From SZUA-584 sp050943225 (GTDB taxonomy: Bacteria > Bacillota > Clostridia > Christensenellales > SZUA-584), in contig JBMNOT010000139.1 of NCBI GenBank assembly GCA_050943225.1, forward strand, positions 1 through 5,477: a stretch of 5,477 nt of DNA, written 5' to 3'. The position numbers were made by a program, and so were the translations under genes. The notes under the pieces are model-generated. The model did not search any database, was not told the DNA's origin, and was given only the letters and a program-made list of their open reading frames with translations. Shown piece after piece: positions 1 to 5,030 of the stretch; the stretch's first letter is position 1, and each line of letters begins with the position of its first letter.

Positions 1-767
1 TGGTGGAGATGCAGGCGCCTCCCGATGTGATGCAGACGTCGCTGTTCTCGGGGTTTGCGCGAACCGTGATGAGGGAGACGCTGCAGCCTGAGCCGGAGGA
101 TGCCGAGCCGGTCGGCTTTACGCTGGCAGTATCCCAGCCCGGCGACGCAGCAGCGCAGGTGCCAAAGCAGGAGGATAGCCAGTTGGAAGAGCCGCTCATC
201 GTGCCATATGGCGAAAGGGTGATCGGCAGCTTTGCGGACACATATATTCTGGTGGAACAGGGCGACAACCTTCTCATCATCGACCAGCACGCGGCGCATG
301 AGCGGCTGTTGTACGACAAATTCATATCGGGACGGTTCTCCGCCTCGCAGCCGCTGCTGGTACCGCAGGTCATCCAGCTGTCCCATGCGGAGAAAAATCT
401 GATAGACGAGAACCTGGACGTGTTTTTATCTCTGGGCTTTGATATTGAGCCTTTCGGCGAGCTGGAATACAAAATTTCCGCAGTGCCGATGCTTTTTTAC
501 AGCGCCGGCATCTACGAGATGCTCGCAGCCGCGCTGGAAGAGATATCCGAAAAGACGGACGACGTGGTGATAAAGCGCGACCGCATCATCCGGGCGGCCT
601 GCCGCAGCGCCGTTAAAGCAGGAGACAAGCTCTCGGAAGAGGAGATTTTGAGCCTGGTAGACAGCTTCCTGCGTACCAACGTGATCCCTACTTGCCCGCA
701 CGGGCGGCCCGTGATATCCGTGCTGACCAAAAAACAGATCGAAAAGAGTTTCAAGCGGGTGATATGA
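1..767 (+). CDS. mutL: DNA mismatch repair endonuclease MutL, C-terminal part (5' end outside window)
   Basis: MutL couples mismatch recognition by MutS to strand nicking and removal. Only the linker and C-terminal domain are visible (254 codons, first full codon at position 3). The ATPase domain lies upstream of the window, so the first codon here is not a start. Residues about 1-65 of the visible part are a Pro/Gln/Glu-rich linker. The dimerisation/endonuclease domain follows from about residue 68. The metal-binding endonuclease motif DQHAxxE reads DQHAAHERLLYD at 94-105, with Asp where most homologues have the final Glu. Downstream are ACR (199-201) and CPHGRP (231-236), the other metal-site motifs of endonuclease-type MutL. 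QPLLVP at 116-121 sits where Bacillus MutL has its beta-clamp-binding QEMIVP. The TGA stop overlaps the miaA start (ATGA), so the two are probably coupled. Identification is secure. Confidence 0.97.
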   Translation, partial: VEMQAPPDVMQTSLFSGFARTVMRETLQPEPEDAEPVGFTLAVSQPGDAAAQVPKQEDSQLEEPLIVPYGERVIGSFADTYILVEQGDNLLIIDQHAAHERLLYDKFISGRFSASQPLLVPQVIQLSHAEKNLIDENLDVFLSLGFDIEPFGELEYKISAVPMLFYSAGIYEMLAAALEEISEKTDDVVIKRDRIIRAACRSAVKAGDKLSEEEILSLVDSFLRTNVIPTCPHGRPVISVLTKKQIEKSFKRVI

Positions 768-1687
768 TGAAGCGGCGTTTTATTGTCATCGTCGGGCCCA
801 CTGCGTCCGGCAAAACGCGGGTGGCTGCCGGAGTTGCCAAAGCGCTGGGCTCGTGCGTGATATCGGCGGACAGCATGCAGATATACCGCGGCATGGACAT
901 TGGGACGGCCAAAGCCACGGAGGAAGAGAAACAGGGCGTTCCTCATTACATGATCGACATCGTGTCTCCGGATGAGCCCTACACGGCGGCAGACTATCAA
1001 AAAGCCGCATTCGAGCTTATAGAAAGGGAAAACGCGAAAGGGCTTGTTCCGGTGGTGGCGGGCGGCACAGGGCTGTATATTCATTCGCTGGTTTACGATA
1101 TCGATTTTACGCAAACGCCCGGTAACGACGAAATTCGACAAAAATACCTACGGCAGGCTGATGACAAAAGCCTGGATGCCTTGTATAATTATCTCAGGGA
1201 AATCGACCCATCATATGCTGGTATTATTGCGCCAACCGATAAAAAGCGCATGATTAGGCGGCTGGAGGTATTGGAATGCGAAGGCAGACAAGCCTATGAT
1301 TTCAGGCGCGTCAACAAAAAGGACGACTTTCTCATCTTCGGCCTTCGGATGCCGCGTGAGGCGCTCTATGAAAGGATAAACGCGCGTGTTGACCAGATGC
1401 TGGCAGAAGGTCTTGTTGAGGAAGCACAGGAGTTGTATAATAGATACGGTTGGACGAATGCGCTTCAAGCCATCGGTTATAAAGAGCTTTTCGCATATTT
1501 CGAAAAAAAAATACCTCTGGATGAAGCTGTCCGGCTGATCAAGCGCAACACCCGGCGGTATGCCAAACGGCAAATAACATGGTTTAAACGGGATGAACGT
1601 ATCATTTGGATCGACATCACCCCGGCAACATGTATAGAAAATATAATTAATGATATAATCAAGATAATAAATGAAAAGGGGTTTTAA
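764..1687 (+). CDS. miaA: tRNA dimethylallyltransferase MiaA
   Basis: MiaA transfers the dimethylallyl group of DMAPP to N6 of A37 in tRNAs that read UNN codons, the first step towards ms2i6A. It acts in the cytoplasm and supports reading-frame maintenance. The 307-residue product has the family's usual length and all its landmarks: P-loop GPTASGKT (11-18), DSMQIYRGMDIGTAK (36-50, with the catalytic Asp36), PHYMIDIVSPDEPYTAADY (60-78), GGTGLY (100-105), RLEVLE (166-171), QAIGYKE (235-241) and QITWFKR (270-276). The start is the first of two adjacent ATGs (764 and 767). ATG 764 gives an ATGA overlap with the mutL stop; either codon is possible. No good Shine-Dalgarno precedes it, so translational coupling to mutL is inferred. 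The in-frame extension back to 692 lies inside mutL and is not supported. The last 60 bases or so are unusually AT-rich. Confidence 0.98.
   Translation: MMKRRFIVIVGPTASGKTRVAAGVAKALGSCVISADSMQIYRGMDIGTAKATEEEKQGVPHYMIDIVSPDEPYTAADYQKAAFELIERENAKGLVPVVAGGTGLYIHSLVYDIDFTQTPGNDEIRQKYLRQADDKSLDALYNYLREIDPSYAGIIAPTDKKRMIRRLEVLECEGRQAYDFRRVNKKDDFLIFGLRMPREALYERINARVDQMLAEGLVEEAQELYNRYGWTNALQAIGYKELFAYFEKKIPLDEAVRLIKRNTRRYAKRQITWFKRDERIIWIDITPATCIENIINDIIKIINEKGF
1654..1659 (+). promoter_or_regulatory. Putative extended -10 promoter for hfq inside the end of miaA
   Basis: TATAAT at 1654-1659 is preceded by TG one base upstream (TGATATAAT, 1651-1659), an extended -10. The hexamer 17 bp upstream (TGTATA, 1631-1636) is a poor -35. 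A start near 1666 would give a leader of about 23 nt carrying the hfq Shine-Dalgarno. In E. coli hfq is known to have promoters within miaA; the same logic here is inference. AT-richness alone could produce the match. Confidence 0.38.
1674..1681 (+). promoter_or_regulatory. Ribosome binding site that fixes the hfq start
   Basis: AAAAGGGG lies 7 nt before ATG 1689 and within the last codons of miaA. It selects ATG 1689 over the in-frame ATG at 1671, which sits upstream of this site and would add an MKRGFN tail not found in the family. Confidence 0.8.
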
Positions 1688-1688
1688 T

Positions 1689-1943
1689 ATGCATAAACCA
1701 ACCATTATACTGCAGGACGTATTCCTAAACCAGGTGCGCAAAGAGCATGTAGGGGTCACGATCCATCTGATCAACGGTTATCAGATAAAAGGCACGGTGA
1801 AGGGTTTCGATAATTTTACGATAATACTGGACAGCGATGGAAAACAGATGATGATCTATAAGCATGCGATATCCACAATCTCGCCTTCCAAAGCGGTTTT
1901 TTTCACCTTTTCCGAAAAACAAAAAGAACAGACTGAAGATTAA
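1689..1943 (+). CDS. hfq: RNA chaperone Hfq
   Basis: Hfq is an Sm-like protein that forms a hexameric ring, binds A-rich and U-rich RNA and helps small RNAs pair with mRNAs. The 84-residue product shows the Sm1 region from LQDVFLNQVRKE (8-19) through NGYQIKGTVKGFDNFTIIL (29-47), then the diagnostic Sm2 motif IYKHAISTI (56-64). Gln9, Asp10, Phe43, Tyr57, Lys58 and His59 match the conserved proximal-face pocket residues. At the rim, the E. coli arginine patch (R16, R17, R19) is replaced by R17, K18 and H20, a weaker, Gram-positive-like patch. The C-terminal tail is short and charged, without the long disordered tail of enterobacterial Hfq. It sits 1 nt after miaA and shares 1 nt with the next gene (TAATG). 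The gene may be expressed both by readthrough and from a local promoter. Confidence 0.97.
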   Translation: MHKPTIILQDVFLNQVRKEHVGVTIHLINGYQIKGTVKGFDNFTIILDSDGKQMMIYKHAISTISPSKAVFFTFSEKQKEQTED

Positions 1944-3214
1944 TGCAAATACTTGATCAACTGGGAATCAGCAGGACGGTTCAGGCGGTGGTTGAGCGCG
2001 CTGAATCGTCCTTATCATGTGTATTCGGCTCTATTGAAAAAACCGCTGAACTCAATCAATATAAGGTGATTGAGGCGTTCCGTGCTCATAATGTCGGTGC
2101 GCGGCATTTTACGCCCACTACTGGCTACGGCTATTCTGACGATGGCCGGCAGGCGCTGGCCGACGTTTTTGCGCACATTATACGAGCCCAGGGCGCGGTT
2201 TTAAGCCCGCATATCGCCTCGGGAACGCATGCCATATCCATTGCACTGTTTGCGGTCCTAAGGCCGGGAGACACGCTTATCAGCGTCACAGGCAAGCCAT
2301 ACGATACGCTGCACCATGTCATCGGCATCAGGGGAGCCGATAAGGATACCGGTTCGCTGGCCAATTACGGTGTGGAATACCGGCAGGTGGAGCTGCCCGA
2401 AAATGGCGTTATTGATGTCAAACAGGTAGCAGCTGCCATTAAGAGCTCTCGACGCGCCAAGGCGCTGTTCATACAGCGTTCGCGCGGCTATGCCTGGCGC
2501 CGGGCTCTCACCATTCAGGATATCCGCGATTTCGTTCTGCAGATTAAAAAGCTGTATCCCGATATCATCGTCATCGTGGATAACTGTTACGGCGAGTTCT
2601 GCGAAGTGGAGGAGCCCATCGAAGCCGGCGCGGATCTTATCGCTGGATCGATGATCAAGAACCCGGGCGGCGGCCTTGCGCCTACTGGCGGGTATGTCGC
2701 GGGCCGGGCCGACCTTGTGGCTTTGGCGGAAAATCGCCTGACCTGCCCTGGCCTCGGCAGCGAGGTGGGCTCCTACGAAGCTTCCTACCGCCCGTTTTTC
2801 CAAGGCCTGTTTATGGCGCCGCACGTGGTGGGGGAGGCGCTTAAAGGCAGCGTCCTCGCCGCCAAGGTGTTCGAGGAACTGGGTTTTGATGTATTTCCCG
2901 CGTACAACGATAAAAGAAGTGATATCACCCAATCCATACGTCTGAACGATGAATCGCTGCTTTTGGCATACACAAAGGGTATACAAAAAGCGGCTGCCAT
3001 AGACAGCCACGCCGTTCCGGTCCCGTGGGATATGCCGGGTTATGATGATCCGATTGTGATGGCGGCAGGTACGTTTGTGCAGGGCGCATCCATCGAGCTT
3101 TCCGCCGACGCGCCGGTGAAGCCGCCGTATATCGTATACGCCCAGGGGGCGCTCACTTACGCGCACATGAAGCTGGGCCTGATGTATGCGCTGACCGAAA
3201 TGAAAATTATTTGA
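1943..3214 (+). CDS. PLP-dependent methionine gamma-lyase-family protein (YnbB / 'aluminium resistance' family)
   Basis: This is a fold-type I, PLP-dependent protein of the family annotated as Met_gamma_lyase or aluminium resistance protein (Bacillus subtilis YnbB). Its substrate is not established, and the name comes from remote similarity to Cys/Met-metabolism enzymes. The 423 residues match the family's usual length of about 420. SPHIASGTHA (88-97) looks like the cofactor phosphate-binding turn. VDNCYGEF (212-219) supplies the Asp213 expected to contact the pyridine nitrogen. GSMIKNPGGGLAPTGGY (235-251) contains Lys239, the likely Schiff-base lysine. The start ATG overlaps the hfq stop by one base and has only a weak GAAG upstream, so translation is probably coupled to hfq. 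A PLP gene of this family downstream of hfq is a recurrent Gram-positive arrangement. Its 3' end overlaps lexA by 8 bp in the convergent sense. The family call is firm; the reaction is unknown. Confidence 0.93.
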   Translation: MQILDQLGISRTVQAVVERAESSLSCVFGSIEKTAELNQYKVIEAFRAHNVGARHFTPTTGYGYSDDGRQALADVFAHIIRAQGAVLSPHIASGTHAISIALFAVLRPGDTLISVTGKPYDTLHHVIGIRGADKDTGSLANYGVEYRQVELPENGVIDVKQVAAAIKSSRRAKALFIQRSRGYAWRRALTIQDIRDFVLQIKKLYPDIIVIVDNCYGEFCEVEEPIEAGADLIAGSMIKNPGGGLAPTGGYVAGRADLVALAENRLTCPGLGSEVGSYEASYRPFFQGLFMAPHVVGEALKGSVLAAKVFEELGFDVFPAYNDKRSDITQSIRLNDESLLLAYTKGIQKAAAIDSHAVPVPWDMPGYDDPIVMAAGTFVQGASIELSADAPVKPPYIVYAQGALTYAHMKLGLMYALTEMKII

Positions 3215-3812
3215 AAATGCGCAGCACGCCGATGACCTTGCCGAGAATATCCACCTGTTTGGCGTATATCGGCTCGTAATTGTCGTTTTCGGGCTGCAGG
3301 CGCACGCGTCCGTTTTCCACAAAGAAGCGCTTGACGGTGGCTTCGTCGTCGATCATCGCCACCACGATATCGCCGTTCTGCGCGTAATCCTGCTTCTGCG
3401 CGATGATCTTGTCTTTATCGAATATGCCGGCGTTCATCATGCTGTCGCCCGTGACATTGAGTATGAACACGTCTTCCGTGCCCAGCAGCGAATAGGGAAG
3501 TGAGAGGTATTCGTCGATGTTCTCGACGGCGGTGATTGGCGTGCCCGCAGCTACCCGGCCCACAACGGGAACGGACACCATGCGCTCTTTGACCGTGCTG
3601 CCGTCCAGTATCATGATGGTGCGTGGCTTGGCAGGATCGCGGGAAATGTAGCCCTTGCTCTCCAGCTTGGTTAGATGCGCATGCGCGGTGGAAGTGGATT
3701 TCAAATTGAGCGCATCGCAGATGTCGCGCACACATGGCGCGTAGCCGTTTTCATTGATATACTTTTTCAGATACTCGAGTACGTCCCTCTGACGCCTGGT
3801 CAATCCTTCCAT
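3207..3812 (-). CDS. lexA: SOS-response transcriptional repressor LexA
   Basis: LexA represses DNA-damage genes and cleaves itself when RecA filaments form. The 201-residue product has an N-terminal winged helix-turn-helix (about 1-65); the STSTAHAHLTKLESKGYI segment holds the recognition helix and resembles Bacillus LexA. A short linker leads to the S24 peptidase domain. The cleavage site is Ala89-Gly90 in VGRVAAGTP. The catalytic Ser124 lies in TGDSM and Lys161 in ATVKRF, each offset by 5 from E. coli A84-G85, S119 and K156. ATG 3812 is preferred over the in-frame GTG at 3821, because AAAGGGG overlaps that GTG but lies 8 nt before the ATG, and MEGLTRRQ aligns with the family N-terminus. It has its own promoter and SOS box, so autoregulation is expected. 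It overlaps the convergent PLP gene by 8 bp. Confidence 0.97.
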   Translation of the reverse strand: MEGLTRRQRDVLEYLKKYINENGYAPCVRDICDALNLKSTSTAHAHLTKLESKGYISRDPAKPRTIMILDGSTVKERMVSVPVVGRVAAGTPITAVENIDEYLSLPYSLLGTEDVFILNVTGDSMMNAGIFDKDKIIAQKQDYAQNGDIVVAMIDDEATVKRFFVENGRVRLQPENDNYEPIYAKQVDILGKVIGVLRIFK

Positions 3813-3820
3813 ACCAATCA

Positions 3821-3827
3821 CCCCTTT
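3821..3827 (-). promoter_or_regulatory. Ribosome binding site that fixes the lexA start
   Basis: On the minus strand AAAGGGG lies 8 nt upstream of ATG 3812. Its last G is also the first base of the alternative GTG at 3821, so that GTG cannot use it. This decides the start codon. Confidence 0.8.
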
Positions 3828-3833
3828 AAACGA

Positions 3834-3862
3834 ATAATATCAGAGATCCTATATACTGTCAA
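3834..3862 (-). promoter_or_regulatory. lexA promoter (sigma-A type)
   Basis: On the minus strand a perfect -35 TTGACA (3862-3857) is followed after 17 bp by TATTAT (3839-3834), one mismatch from the consensus -10. The predicted start near 3827 leaves a leader of only about 15 nt, which begins at the Shine-Dalgarno. Spacing and position before lexA make this a convincing promoter. Confidence 0.85.
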
Positions 3863-3870
3863 CGAAAACA

Positions 3871-3884
3871 AAAACATACGTTCT
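3871..3884 (-). promoter_or_regulatory. SOS box (LexA operator) upstream of lexA
   Basis: The minus strand reads AGAACGTATGTTTT. The Gram-positive consensus CGAACRNRYGTTYC is matched at 12 of 14 positions, including the GAAC and GTT cores with the correct 4-bp spacing. Only the outermost base on each side differs. It lies 8 bp upstream of the -35, centred near -50 from the predicted start, and 8 bp beyond the recombinase stop codon. LexA autorepression is inferred from family knowledge. No second box is visible in the promoter. Confidence 0.8.
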
Positions 3885-3892
3885 GATTCTCT

Positions 3893-4951
3893 TCAACCTT
3901 TTTTGACAGTGCGGAACTGCACCCTGTCGGACGCCATTAGACGGCGTGTTTCCTCGTCCACAGCGGCATAGTGCTTGCGCGTGGTGTTGACGTCTTTATG
4001 GCCTAATACATCGGCAACGAGATAGATATCGCCGGTGCTCTGATACAGCATCGTGCCGTAGGTACTGCGCAGCTTGTGCGGCGATATGTTCTTGAGCGGT
4101 ACCGCAATACTGGCATACTTCTTGACAAGCTCCTGTAAAGCGCGAACACTTATTCGCCTGTTTTGCAGCGACAGGAACATGGGGGAGTCCTGGCTGTAAT
4201 TGCCGGCGGCCTTGCGCTGCTCAATATAGGCAGTCAGCGCCGCTTCTGCTTCGGTGCCGAAATATAGCAGCGCCTCATTGCCTCCCTTGCGCAGCACTTT
4301 AAAAGAGCGCGATGCGAAATCGAAATCGCTGACGTCCAGCGCGCACAGTTCGCTGATGCGGATGCCGGTGGTCAAAAGAAGCGTGATGATCGCCATGTCG
4401 CGCAAAACTGTCTTTTTATGGTATTCACGCTGTTTGGGCGTAAGACCGTCGCCGGTTTCCACCAGATACAAAAGCTTCATGGCTTCATCGTGAGTCAGGC
4501 GCAGTATCGGCTTCTCGTGAATCTTTGGCGTCTGGAGGCGCGAGGTGATATCCGATGAAATGACTTCTTTATTATAAAAGTAATGATAAAACGTCCGTAA
4601 AGACGAAATCTTGCGCTTAATGCCTTTCTCGCTGTTTTCGACGACAAATTCCTTTTGCTGATCGTTCTTGTAATACAGCCGCAGATATTCGATATAACGC
4701 TCCAGGTCGGACAGCGTGATATCCTCAAGCTGCTTTGCCGACATATGCATCACGTTTTCTTTGCCAAGCTCTTTCTCAAGAAACGAGAAAAACAGCCGGA
4801 TGTCATACGCGTAGTTGATGCGCGTCAAAAGCGTGGTGTGCGGCTCAATGCCGCGGAAAAATTCCGCACAAAACTTCGGCAGAGTGGCTAAAACAGCACG
4901 CAGTTTTTCAGTTCTCTGAACGTTCAGCTCTGTTCGGCTCAATCTGGACAA
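3893..4951 (-). CDS. Tyrosine-type site-specific recombinase, XerS-like layout
   Basis: This is a phage-integrase-family tyrosine recombinase that cuts and rejoins DNA through a 3'-phosphotyrosine. The 352-residue product has an N-terminal SAM-like core-binding domain (about 20-140) and a C-terminal catalytic domain. The full catalytic set is visible: Arg198 (TTGIRISEL), Lys222 (LRKGG), His292 and Arg295 (SPHKLRST), His318 (LGHKD) and the nucleophile Tyr328 (TRKHYAAV). From memory, the N-terminal pattern TLPKFCAEFFRG and the charged insert before RDMAIITLLL recall XerS, the single-protein chromosome-dimer resolvase of streptococci. That is resemblance, not proof. The reading frame stays open to an ATG at 5017, but that ATG lies inside a hairpin and upstream of the predicted promoter. 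TTG 4951, 9 nt after AGTGAGG, is chosen instead, with moderate confidence. It could be a housekeeping Xer protein or a domesticated integrase; no other mobile-element genes are nearby. Confidence 0.9.
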   Translation of the reverse strand: MSRLSRTELNVQRTEKLRAVLATLPKFCAEFFRGIEPHTTLLTRINYAYDIRLFFSFLEKELGKENVMHMSAKQLEDITLSDLERYIEYLRLYYKNDQQKEFVVENSEKGIKRKISSLRTFYHYFYNKEVISSDITSRLQTPKIHEKPILRLTHDEAMKLLYLVETGDGLTPKQREYHKKTVLRDMAIITLLLTTGIRISELCALDVSDFDFASRSFKVLRKGGNEALLYFGTEAEAALTAYIEQRKAAGNYSQDSPMFLSLQNRRISVRALQELVKKYASIAVPLKNISPHKLRSTYGTMLYQSTGDIYLVADVLGHKDVNTTRKHYAAVDEETRRLMASDRVQFRTVKKG

Positions 4952-4960
4952 AGCAATCAA

Positions 4961-4984
4961 CCTCACTTTGACCCCATTATAACA
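4961..4984 (-). promoter_or_regulatory. Promoter and ribosome binding site of the recombinase gene
   Basis: On the minus strand TGTTATAAT (4984-4976) is a perfect extended -10. There is no recognisable -35, because the upstream region is the inverted repeat at 4988-5021. A start near 4969 would precede the Shine-Dalgarno AGTGAGG (4967-4961) and give a leader of about 18 nt before TTG 4951. That matches the short lexA leader and argues against starts upstream of 4969. Confidence 0.6.
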
Positions 4985-4987
4985 TAT

Positions 4988-5021
4988 AACTATGCGTAAA
5001 ACTTGCGTTTTACGCATAGTT
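4988..5021. repeat. Perfect 15-bp inverted repeat with 4-bp centre; candidate recombinase site or operator
   Basis: AACTATGCGTAAAAC (4988-5002) is the exact reverse complement of the segment at 5007-5021, with TTGC between them. It begins 9 bp after the rnhA stop codon and ends just upstream of the recombinase -10. As RNA it would form a strong hairpin, but no U-run follows on either strand, so it is not a typical intrinsic terminator. Read as 11-6-11 (4991-5018) it has the geometry of a dif-like recombination core. Function is inferred only. Confidence 0.7.
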
Positions 5022-5030
5022 GATTACGGC

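Noticed and set aside
512..1141. Minus-strand open frame (209 codons) across mutL and miaA
   Set aside because: It lies opposite two well-supported genes, shows no family motif and has no plausible ribosome site.
3185..3225. Possible terminator hairpin at the convergent junction (TGCGC / GCGCA)
   Set aside because: Only 5 bp of stem with a loop of nearly 30 nt, and no U-run follows.
2258..3322. Long minus-strand open frame (354 codons) across the PLP gene
   Set aside because: It is antisense to a gene with clear family motifs. Its translation is Arg/His/Cys-rich with no recognisable domain and it crosses into lexA out of frame.
4916..4927. 12-bp palindrome CTGAACGTTCAG near the recombinase start, considered as an SOS box
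   Set aside because: GAAC and GTTC are adjacent with no 4-bp spacer, so it does not fit the LexA box. It lies in coding sequence and is probably chance.
4968..4996. Plus-strand promoter from TTGACC near 4968
   Set aside because: No -10 at suitable spacing and no plus-strand gene downstream.
4952..5017. N-terminal extension of the recombinase to ATG 5017
   Set aside because: The codon lies inside the inverted repeat and upstream of the extended -10, and the added residues do not resemble the family. TTG 4951 has a well-spaced Shine-Dalgarno.
4988..5021. Inverted repeat as an ordinary rho-independent terminator of rnhA
   Set aside because: The stem is AT-rich at its base and is followed by ATATGTTATAATGGGG rather than a U-run. 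A weak or bidirectional terminator cannot be excluded, but the signal is not canonical.
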